Positions 6,611-12,079 of a DNA stretch of 12,079 nucleotides are shown here, piece by piece; the stretch's first letter is position 1, and the number at the start of each line of letters is the position of its first letter. The stretch lies in assembly GCA_035762175.1 (NCBI GenBank), contig DASTPP010000216.1, positions 1-12,079 of the forward strand, in the 5' to 3' direction. The stretch is from DASTPP01 sp035762175. Its GTDB lineage: Bacteria; Myxococcota_A; Polyangia; Polyangiales; Polyangiaceae. The notes under the pieces are model-generated. The model had not been told where the DNA came from, made no database searches, and saw nothing but the letters and a program-made list of their open reading frames with translations. A program made the translations under genes and the position numbers.

Positions 6611-9564
6611 GGAGCGGCGCGACCTCGGGGTGCTCGACGCATCACCGAGGGCCGCGCTAAGCGCGGGCGTTCGGCGAGCTTGGTGATGACGATGACGAGC
6701 TCGTTCGGGTCGGCGGGCTTCGCGAGGTGCATGGTGAAGCCGGCGAGCAGGGCCTGGGTGCGGTCTTCGGGGCGGGCGAAGGCGGTGAGGGCGAGGGCGG
6801 GGGTCGCGCCGCCGGCCTCGGGGGCGAGCTTGCGCACCTTGCGCAGGAGCGAGTAGCCGTCTTCGCCGGGCATCGAGATGTCGCTGACGAGCACGTCGGG
6901 CCGCTCGGCGCGCAAGAGCTCGAGGCCCTCGGGGGCGCTCTCGGCGGTGGTGACGGCGGCGCCGCGGGTCGAGAGGATGGTCTCGATGAGCTCGCGCACG
7001 TCGGGCTCGTCGTCGACGACGAGCACGCGCAGGCCCTCGAGGGGGCGGGCGGCGCGGGGGGCGCTCGAGGCGCGGGGCGGGGGCTTGGTCTCGTGCGGGG
7101 GGGGGGCGGCGGGCAGCTTCACGACGAAGCAGGCGCCCTCGCCCTCGCCGTCGCTCTTGGCCTCGACGGTGCCGCCGTGCAGCTCGACCAGCGAGCGCAC
7201 GATCGAGAGCCCGAGGCCGAGGCCGCCCTTGCCGCGGCCGCGCTCGGCGTCCGACTGGCGGAAGCGCTCGAAGACGTGGGGCAGGAGGTCGGGGTCGATG
7301 CCGCGGCCGCTGTCGCCGACGCTGAGCTCGATCTGCGGGCCCTTGCGCGCGAGGCGCACCTCGACGCGGCCGCCGGGGGGGGTGAACTTGACGGCGTTCG
7401 TCAGCAGGTTCCACGCGACTTGCTGCAGGCGGTCGGCGTCGCCCGAGAAGGCGACGTCTTCTTCGAGGGCGGCGTCGAGGCGCAGGCCCTTGGCGTCGGC
7501 GGCGGGGCGCACGACGTCGAGGGCGGCGCGCACGACGGCGTCGAGCTGCAGGGGCGCGACGTGCAGGCGCAGCTTGCCCGAGGTGATGCGGCCGACGTCG
7601 AGCAGGTCTTCGATGAGCTTGGCCTGCGAGGCGGCGTTCGACTCGATGACCTCGAGCGCGTGCGAGACCTTCGGCTCGGCGAGGCGGCCGGTGCGCATCA
7701 GGCGCGTCCAGCCCAAGATGGCGTTGAGCGGCGAGCGCAGCTCGTGCGACACGACCGCGAGGAACTCGTCCTTGGCGCGGTTGGCCTCCTCGGCGCGGTC
7801 GCGCTCGCGGCCGGCGGCCTCGTAGAGGCGGGCGTTGTCGAGGGCGAGGGCGGCCCGGCGGGCGAGCTCTTCGGCGGCGAGCAGGTCGATCGGGTCGTAG
7901 GGGCGGCGGCCGCCGGCGCGGGCGAAGGCGATGGCGCCGAAGACGCGGCCCTGCACGGCGAGGGGCACGAGCACCGACGAGCGCATGCCGAACGTGCGCA
8001 GGAGGGCGAGGTGCTCGTCGTCGACGGCCACGGCCTCGAGCATCGCGTCGGTCACCTCGGGGCTGAGCTGCGGGCGACCGGTGCGCATCACGTAGGGGTA
8101 GCCGTAGGGCGCGTCGTCGCGGATGCGATAGCGCCGGAACATCGCGTCGAGCTCTCGCTCTCGGGCGGGGTCGGCGTGGGCGAGGGCGATCTGGGTGACG
8201 GCCTCGCCGGGCTCGCGGCCGTAGACGACGCACCAGTCGGCGAAGTCGGGCACGGCGAGGCGGGTGAGGGTGGCGAGCGTGGCGTCGGCCCGGAGCGAGC
8301 CGGCGAAGGCCTCGCCGGCGCGGGCGAGCAGGTCGAGGGTCTCTTCGACGCGCTTGCGGCCGCTGATGTCGGTGACGACGGCGGCGACGCCCGTCGTCTC
8401 GCCCTCGACGCGGACGGGGTAGTAGTTGACGAGCCAGGTGCGGCCCCAGGGCGCGTCGGGCGTGGGCCCCTCGAGCTCGCGCTGGGCGATCGGCGCGCCC
8501 GCCTCGAGCACCGTGCGCCAGAGCGGCTCGAGCGTCGGGGCGAGCTCGGGCAGCGCCTCGCGCGCGGTGCGGCCCATCAGCGCGTGCCGGGCGGCGCCCT
8601 TCGCCTCGGCGAAGGCCTCGTTGACGCGCTGAAAGCGCAAGGCCCGGTCGAGCAGCGCGATGCCGACCGAGGCGCCCTCGAAGAGCGCGTCGGTCTGGGC
8701 GGCGGCGCGCTTCTGGTCGTCGATGTCGGTCGCGGTGCCGACCCACTCGGCGACCGCCCCGGCCTCGTCGCGGCGCGGCCCGACGCGCGCGAGGAACCAC
8801 CGGTAGGCCCCGTCGTGGCGCTTGAGCCGGCACTCGACGACGAAGGGCAGCCCCTCGCCCGCGGCGACGGCCCGGCGCGCGGCGCAGCGCGGCACGTCGT
8901 CGGGGTGCACCACCGAGGCCCAGCGCGCCCCCCGCGCCCGCTCGGCGTCGAGCCCGGTGTGGTCGGCGAAGTGCTGGCTGACGTAGGTGATGGCGCCGTC
9001 GGGCGACTCCGTCCACACCAGGTCGGTCGTCGCGTCGGCGAGGAAGCGGTAGCGCTGCTCGCTCGCCGCGCGCTCCCTCGCCCGCAGGAGCGCCGCCTGC
9101 CTTTTGACGGCCTCGCGCGCCTCGTAGAGCTCGAGAAAGACGGCCACCTTCGAGCGCAGCGCCGGCGGGTCGATCGGCTTGGTGATGAAGTCGACCGCCC
9201 CGAGCCCGTAGGCGCGCTCGGCGTACGAGGGCTCGTTCGAAATGGCCGTCACGAAGAGCACCGGCGTCTTGGTCGCGCGCCCCCGCTCGCGCTCGCGCAG
9301 GCGGGCGAGCGTGGCGAAGCCGTCGAGCCCCGGCATCTGCACGTCGAGGATGACGAGCGCGAACTCTTGCTCGGCGGCCCGCAAGAGGGCCTCCTCGCCC
9401 GAGGTCGCCTGCACCGTGCGCGCCTTGAGCCGCTCGAGCAGCGCCTCGAGCGCGTAGAGGTTCGCCCGGTTGTCGTCGACGAGCAGCACCGCGGGCAAGG
9501 GCGCGGCCGAGGGGTCGGAGGCGCTCTCGCTGGGCTCGGGGGCGGGCTTGCTCGAACGAACCAA
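6379..9564 (-). CDS. Hybrid sensor histidine kinase, REC-PAS-PAS-GAF-HisKA-HATPase-REC
   Basis: This is a soluble-looking two-component sensor kinase with no membrane segments. The start is TTG 9564 with GAAAGG six bases upstream. Domains: a receiver at about 25-145 (Asp30/Asp31, phospho-acceptor Asp74 in LDVQMPGLDG, Lys129); PAS at about 168-285 ending WVGTATDIDDQK; PAS at about 290-405; GAF at about 410-575; HisKA with His607 in VVSHELRSPLNAILGW; an HATPase with Asn723 in NLLTNAVKF, Asp751 in DSGRGID and a GGLGLGLSIV G-box; and a second receiver at about 846-965 (Asp851/Asp852, Asp895 in VSDISMPGEDG, Lys949). The receiver should end near residue 968, but the frame continues about 93 more residues, rich in Arg and Cys and antisense to coding-like sequence, to TGA at 6379. 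The natural stop was probably lost, or one base is wrong near 6660. The signal and partner regulator are unknown. Confidence 0.93.
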   Translation of the reverse strand: MVRSSKPAPEPSESASDPSAAPLPAVLLVDDNRANLYALEALLERLKARTVQATSGEEALLRAAEQEFALVILDVQMPGLDGFATLARLRERERGRATKTPVLFVTAISNEPSYAERAYGLGAVDFITKPIDPPALRSKVAVFLELYEAREAVKRQAALLRARERAASEQRYRFLADATTDLVWTESPDGAITYVSQHFADHTGLDAERARGARWASVVHPDDVPRCAARRAVAAGEGLPFVVECRLKRHDGAYRWFLARVGPRRDEAGAVAEWVGTATDIDDQKRAAAQTDALFEGASVGIALLDRALRFQRVNEAFAEAKGAARHALMGRTAREALPELAPTLEPLWRTVLEAGAPIAQRELEGPTPDAPWGRTWLVNYYPVRVEGETTGVAAVVTDISGRKRVEETLDLLARAGEAFAGSLRADATLATLTRLAVPDFADWCVVYGREPGEAVTQIALAHADPARERELDAMFRRYRIRDDAPYGYPYVMRTGRPQLSPEVTDAMLEAVAVDDEHLALLRTFGMRSSVLVPLAVQGRVFGAIAFARAGGRRPYDPIDLLAAEELARRAALALDNARLYEAAGRERDRAEEANRAKDEFLAVVSHELRSPLNAILGWTRLMRTGRLAEPKVSHALEVIESNAASQAKLIEDLLDVGRITSGKLRLHVAPLQLDAVVRAALDVVRPAADAKGLRLDAALEEDVAFSGDADRLQQVAWNLLTNAVKFTPPGGRVEVRLARKGPQIELSVGDSGRGIDPDLLPHVFERFRQSDAERGRGKGGLGLGLSIVRSLVELHGGTVEAKSDGEGEGACFVVKLPAAPPPHETKPPPRASSAPRAARPLEGLRVLVVDDEPDVRELIETILSTRGAAVTTAESAPEGLELLRAERPDVLVSDISMPGEDGYSLLRKVRKLAPEAGGATPALALTAFARPEDRTQALLAGFTMHLAKPADPNELVIVITKLAERPRLARPSVMRRAPRGRAAPAQRPRCSCLAARAPRTRPACRPRPTAARCPRRAARASCLPESPPRRWPRPPTPPPRSGCPRATGSRSRSLGSRPSR
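6653..6665. repeat. CGCGCT-A-AGCGCG palindrome at the kinase 3' end
   Basis: This perfect 13-base palindrome spans the point where the last receiver domain should end. On the minus strand it includes TAG one base out of the kinase frame, which fits a stop codon displaced by a small indel. It also includes a TTA codon, rare in this genome, in the current frame. It could form a small hairpin at the end of the kinase transcript. Confidence 0.35.
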
Positions 9565-9578
9565 AGGGCGCCTTTCGA

Positions 9579-9624
9579 GGCCCGGCAGGCGAGGGCCGGG
9601 CCAAGGCCGGTAGTAACCCGGCCT
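9579..9624 (-). repeat. Two adjacent palindromes in the kinase leader
   Basis: GGCCCGGC (9579-9586) pairs with GCCGGGCC (9595-9602), and AGGCCGG (9604-9610) pairs with CCGGCCT (9618-9624) across a 7-base loop. The first shares GCGAGGGCCGGGC with the stem-loop of the left large repeat (about 226-238), so it seems to belong to the same dispersed palindrome family. It lies 15-60 bases upstream of the TTG start, inside the probable 5' leader, and could influence translation or be a REP-like element. Confidence 0.55.
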
Positions 9625-9811
9625 ACGGCGAGGCGTCCAGAGCCCCGCACTGAACGCACCCGGTCGGAGGTGGGCCCCGAAGAGAACACACCGGCGGGCC
9701 CGCCCGGCGCCGGCCACGCCCGACGACCCTGCCCGGCCCTGCCCAGCGTCGGAAGCCGCCGAAGGGAGCGCCGGGGGCCACCCCCAGGGGCGCGGGCGCC
9801 GGGGCGGCCGC

Positions 9812-10132
9812 CGCTCGGGCCGCCCGGGCGGCAGTCGGCCTCGACCGCCCAGGCCTGGCTGTCGGCCTAGATGACGACGCCGTCGTAGAGGTTGATGGTC
9901 GTGCCGTTGACCGTGTACGAGGTGCCGTCGCCGCAGTCGTCGGCGCGCAGCATGCGGGTGCAGGCGACCAGGTGGTTCTGCAGCGTGGTCGTCGAGCCCG
10001 CGATGGCCTTCCGAGGGTGGCGCCGTCGGCATTCTTGCCGCTGAAGCGGTCTCGGGCCCGGGGCCCCGCCTCGTGGGCGCACGCGGCCAGCAAGGCGAAC
10101 GTGACGAAGAGGAGACCTGCCGGCTTGACCAT
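9812..10132 (-). pseudogene. Decayed ADYC-domain lipoprotein gene
   Basis: Starting at ATG 10132, the minus strand encodes MVKPAGLLFVTFALLAAC, a lipoprotein signal with lipobox LAAC (Cys18), then a short stretch with FSGKNADGATL. Near 10010-10016 sensible protein switches to another frame, LQNHLVACTRMLRADDCGDG followed by TINLYDGVVI, which resembles the C-terminal half of myxobacterial ADYC-domain proteins (here ADDC instead of ADYC). That frame meets TAG at 9869-9867, yet continues recognisably beyond it with ADSQAWAVEADC, so the TAG looks like a CAG-to-TAG change. Most of the expected middle is missing. I read this as one gene damaged by an internal deletion with a frame change and a nonsense codon. 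ADYC proteins are secreted proteins of unknown function. The family call rests on remembered motif similarity, not a search. Confidence 0.65.
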
Positions 10133-10221
10133 GGGCGGGGGCCCCTCGTAGGCAGATCGCGCGTGCGTAAGCGGTATGCGGCTCGGGGGAGCCGGTTCAA
10201 TCTGGTGAACGGACTCGCGCC

Positions 10222-10241
10222 CGAAAAAGGTAAGTTTTTCG
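10222..10241. promoter_or_regulatory. AT-rich palindrome CGAAAAA-N6-TTTTTCG
   Basis: Two perfect 7-base arms flank a 6-base centre (GGTAAG). It stands out because A and T runs are rare in this GC-rich DNA. Located about 90 bases upstream of the ADYC remnant start and over 300 bases upstream of the cytochrome gene, it could be a regulator-binding site or a bidirectional terminator-like hairpin. Confidence 0.35.
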
Positions 10242-10274
10242 ACGCCTGCTCGGAGCGCGCCAAGGGGCGAGGTT

Positions 10275-10389
10275 TGCCCACGCGTTCAGGCTTATGCCCG
10301 AGGGCTCGCGCTTCCCCTGGGGCGAGGCGCCGACTTCAACGACAACGGCTTCCGGTGCGCGCAGGGCGCGCCCGCGGCCGGCCCCTGAG
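10275..10389 (+). pseudogene. Possible C-terminal remnant of a formylglycine-generating-enzyme-like (SUMF1) protein
   Basis: One plus-strand frame ends GADFNDNGFRCAQGAPAAGP followed by TGA at 10387-10389, and the NGFRCA motif just before the end is typical of the C-terminus of SUMF1/FGE-sulfatase-family proteins. In the neighbouring frame just upstream, MPEGSRFPWGEA resembles the EGxRFPWGD segment of the same family, which normally lies over 100 residues earlier. Together they could be the two ends of a gene that lost its middle, much like the ADYC remnant next to it. There is no start codon or intact domain. The motifs are short, so chance similarity is possible. Confidence 0.35.
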
Positions 10390-10564
10390 CGGGGGCGGGG
10401 CGGGTGCGCAAAAATACCGCAGCGCCCGGCCGCCCCGCGAGCGCGTCGAGATCAATTGGCTGCGCCCCCGCGGTGGGGCCGCCCGCCGAGGGGTCGCGAG
10501 GGCCTTGGGGTACGACAAATGGCTCATGCGCGGGCGGCCCGCCTGCGCTAGGTGATGCGTCTTG

Positions 10565-10978
10565 ATGGGACGTGAGACGGGCTATGTCACGGTCGCGGTG
10601 CTGGCGCTCTGCGCGGCCTCGTGCGGCGGGGGCGGCGACGACCACGGCGGCGAGGGGCCGACCTCGGGCGCCACCTGCCCGCAGGGGTCGGCGCTCACGT
10701 ACGAGAGCTTCGGGCGGGCCTTCATGGGCCAGTACTGCACGAGCTGCCACTCGAGCGCGCTGCCGGCTTCGGCGCGGCAGGGCGCGCCGAGCGATCACGA
10801 CTTCGACACGATCGAGGGTATTCGCGCGCTCGAGGCGGAGTACCCGGGCCACATCGACGAGACGGCGGCGGCGGGCGAGGCGGGCATCAACGCTTCCATG
10901 CCCCCCGCCGGCTCGCCCAAACCGACGGCCGAAGAGCGCCGTCAGCTCGGCGAGTGGCTCGCGTGCGGCATGCCTTGA
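10565..10978 (+). CDS. Single-haem cytochrome c lipoprotein
   Basis: This is a 137-residue exported protein, starting at ATG 10565 (TTG 10562 is an in-frame alternative) with AGGTGA nine bases before the ATG. The signal peptide ends CAASC, so Cys20 is the likely lipidated residue, followed by a Gly/Asp-rich linker. The haem-binding motif CTSCH spans 58-62. Met112 in INASMPPAG is the likely sixth haem ligand, as in many class I c-type cytochromes. A final helix, EERRQLGEWLACGMP, closes the domain. The protein should be anchored in the envelope facing the periplasm and carry electrons; its partners are unknown. The downstream barrel-protein gene overlaps its 3' end, implying co-transcription and coupled translation. 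Confidence 0.88.
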   Translation: MGRETGYVTVAVLALCAASCGGGGDDHGGEGPTSGATCPQGSALTYESFGRAFMGQYCTSCHSSALPASARQGAPSDHDFDTIEGIRALEAEYPGHIDETAAAGEAGINASMPPAGSPKPTAEERRQLGEWLACGMP

Positions 10979-11754
10979 GGGCGGCCGCCGCGGCGGCGCT
11001 GCTCTGGGCGGGGGGCGCCTCGGCGCAGCAGCACTGCCACGAGCCCGCGCCGCTCGAGCGCCGGGGCCTCGGGCTGCGCGCCGGGCTCGGCGCCGAGTAC
11101 GCGACGTACCGCACGGCCCGCTACGAGGGCGAGTACCAGGGCGCGAGCGTCGTCGTCCAGTGGGACAACCCCTGGGTGCGCCTGCGCGCCGCCTTGCCCG
11201 CGTACCGCCTCGTGCGCAACGGCCTCGAGGGCCAGGGCCTCGGCGATCTGCTGCTCGAGGGGCGCGTGCCGCTCGTGCGCCCGGAGGGCGGCGCGCTCGA
11301 GATCGGGGCGGTGCTGGCGGCGACGGTGCCGACGGGCGACGCCGAGCGAGAGCTCGGCATGGGGCACCTCATGGCCATGCCGGGCGCCTTCGTCGTGTGG
11401 GCCCCGGGGCGCGCCTTCGTCACCGCGCAGCTCGGCTACGGCGGCGCGATCGACGTCGGCTCGGGCGGCCACCGCCACCACGGCGGCCCTCGGCCGATCG
11501 TGAACCCGATGAACCGCTCCGAGGTCGAGGCCGCGGCGAGCGCGGGCTACCTCGTGCACGAGCTCGTGCGGGCGCGCGTCGGCGCGTACGGGGCCGAGCC
11601 CGTTTTTGACGAAGAGGGGGCGCGGCGGGCGGCCGCCTTCGTCGGCGTCGATCTGCTCGCGGGCCCCGTCGACGTCGCCCTCGAGGGCCACCTGCCCTTC
11701 GCGGGCGACCCCTTTCTGGCGAAGGTCGTGCTCGCCGCGGGCGTGCGCTTTTGA
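10963..11754 (+). CDS. Outer-membrane beta-barrel-like protein
   Basis: The 263-residue product starts at GTG 10963 with MRHALRAAAAAALLWAGGASA, a good signal peptide with an ASA cleavage site before QQHCHEP. TTG 10975, which overlaps the previous stop as TTGA, is an alternative that would leave a shorter, less basic signal. The rest alternates polar and hydrophobic residues in short strands (for example ASVVVQWDNPWVRLRAALP and AAFVGVDLLAGPVDVALEG) and ends in GVRF, with the terminal Phe typical of outer-membrane barrels. ATVPTGDAERELGMGHLMAM resembles a loop seen in porin-like MetA-pathway family proteins. A His-rich loop, GSGGHRHHGG, could bind metal, but that is inference. The gene overlaps the cytochrome gene by 16 bases. 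Exact family and substrate are unresolved. Confidence 0.75.
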   Translation: MRHALRAAAAAALLWAGGASAQQHCHEPAPLERRGLGLRAGLGAEYATYRTARYEGEYQGASVVVQWDNPWVRLRAALPAYRLVRNGLEGQGLGDLLLEGRVPLVRPEGGALEIGAVLAATVPTGDAERELGMGHLMAMPGAFVVWAPGRAFVTAQLGYGGAIDVGSGGHRHHGGPRPIVNPMNRSEVEAAASAGYLVHELVRARVGAYGAEPVFDEEGARRAAAFVGVDLLAGPVDVALEGHLPFAGDPFLAKVVLAAGVRF

Positions 11755-11789
11755 GCGCGCGTCGGGGCCCGCCGCGCGGCACGCTGCGG

Positions 11790-11861
11790 AGGTGAGGACG
11801 GGATTCGAACCCGCGTATAACGGTTTTGCAAACCGTTGCCTGACCACTTGGCTACCTCACC
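11790..11861 (-). tRNA. tRNA-Cys (GCA)
   Basis: On the minus strand there is a perfect 7-bp acceptor stem, GGTGAGG (11861-11855) with CCTCACC (11797-11791). It has a 3-bp D stem, GCC/GGC, an anticodon stem ACGGT/ACCGT with loop TTGCAAA (anticodon GCA at 11829-11827), and a T arm GCGGG-TTCGAAT-CCCGT with one G-U pair. The discriminator base is U, as is usual for tRNA-Cys. The following bases are CCG rather than CCA, so the CCA tail would have to be added after transcription. It converges with the barrel-protein gene. Confidence 0.95.
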
Positions 11862-11865
11862 ACCA

Positions 11866-11890
11866 GCCCCGACTGCCTGGGCGTCGGGGC
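11866..11890. repeat. Hairpin GCCCCGAC-N9-GTCGGGGC
   Basis: A perfect 8-bp stem (11866-11873 with 11883-11890) lies five bases from the 5' end of the tRNA-Cys gene. It has no T-tract. It could form in the tRNA precursor leader, or limit read-through from the plus strand. Confidence 0.4.
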
Positions 11891-11984
11891 TATGGCCGTA
11901 GGGGCAAGCCCCCACGAGACACGCCCGAGGGGGTACCCCGTCCCCGGCGCCCGGTCAACGGCCTTGTACGTCGCCCCCGGCGAG

Positions 11985-12079
11985 GCTGCCCCGGGCGGGC
12001 GGCGAGGGGGCGGCGAGGGGGCGGGGGGGCGAGGGGGCGAGGGGGCGCGGGGGGGGGGGGGCGCGGGGGCGCGGGGGGG
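11985..12079. repeat. G-rich low-complexity tract at the window end
   Basis: The last ~95 bases are almost only G with scattered C and A, in repeats of GCGAGGGGG type, with a run of 13 G at 12049-12061. No gene is visible. On the plus strand it has many G-runs that could form G-quadruplexes. The degradation of complexity toward the very end may also be a contig-end sequencing artefact. Confidence 0.7.

Larger units (their letters stand above)
10133..10564. other. Intergenic region with gene debris and small palindromes
   Basis: I see no intact gene here. It separates the divergent ADYC remnant (minus) from the cytochrome gene (plus), so promoters for both directions would be expected. It contains CGGCTC-N4-GAGCCG at 10179-10194, an AT-rich palindrome at 10222-10241, and a possible gene remnant ending at TGA 10389. 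The part from about 10390 to 10549 shows nothing I can assign apart from one short AT-richer patch (ATCAATTGGC). AGGTGA at 10550-10555 is the ribosome site of the next gene. Confidence 0.5.

Noticed and set aside
6727..9870. Plus-strand open frame of about 1,050 codons opposite the kinase
   Set aside because: It is a shadow of the kinase; no known domain and repetitive Gly/Ala/Glu/Arg composition, against clear kinase motifs on the minus strand.
9565..10281. Upstream extension of the kinase frame to an ATG at 10281
   Set aside because: It passes through the ADYC remnant in the wrong frame and is arginine/proline-rich; TTG 9564 with GAAAGG upstream gives a sensible start just before the receiver domain.
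10073..10555. Plus-strand open frame across the intergenic region before the cytochrome gene
   Set aside because: Its composition is arginine-rich and it begins antisense to the ADYC remnant signal peptide; no domain or ribosome site supports it.
1..12079. CRISPR array
   Set aside because: No regularly spaced direct repeats with unique spacers were seen; the repeats present are palindromes and a single inverted pair.

Overview
The window is very GC-rich, with third codon positions almost all G or C. It looks chromosomal and most like a myxobacterium (Myxococcota). The basis is the base composition, a hybrid histidine kinase with many sensor domains, secreted lipoproteins, and a decayed gene of the ADYC-domain family, which I associate with myxobacteria. 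This assignment is inferred from gene content, not from a marker gene.

Layout. (1) At the left edge a minus-strand gene appears to begin and run out of the window (89 to 1). (2) A two-gene heavy-metal efflux operon on the plus strand encodes a CzcB-type lipoprotein adaptor (357-1553) and a CzcA-type RND pump (1550-4654), translationally coupled by a TTGA overlap. It is tightly bracketed by two nearly identical copies, about 165 bp each, of a structured repeat in opposite orientation (148-311 and 4674-4838). No outer-membrane channel gene is visible. (3) A 536-bp intergenic stretch (4655-5190) holds the right repeat copy, terminator-like hairpins and a weak sigma-54-like promoter. It leads to a plus-strand gene for a BON plus SRPBCC membrane protein (5191-6354). 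(4) A large hybrid histidine kinase (REC-PAS-PAS-GAF-HisKA-HATPase-REC) is on the minus strand (9564 to 6379). Its reading frame runs past the expected end of the last receiver domain into an orphan coding fragment on the other strand (about 6357-6610). (5) From about 9.8 to 10.4 kb are two apparent gene remnants: an ADYC-domain lipoprotein with an internal deletion, a frame change and a nonsense codon (minus), and a possible formylglycine-generating-enzyme-like C-terminus (plus). (6) A plus-strand pair encodes a one-haem cytochrome c lipoprotein (10565-10978) and an outer-membrane barrel-like protein (10963-11754). (7) A tRNA-Cys(GCA) gene lies on the minus strand (11861 to 11790), and the window ends in a G-rich low-complexity tract.

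How the parts work together. The CzcBA pair should export divalent metals from the periplasm or cytoplasm using the proton gradient, with an outer-membrane factor encoded elsewhere. The kinase looks soluble and could sense redox, ligand or light signals; its partner is not in the window. The cytochrome and barrel protein are probably co-expressed, but their shared task is unknown. The most unusual features are the inverted structured repeats around the efflux operon and the cluster of broken genes on both sides of the kinase.
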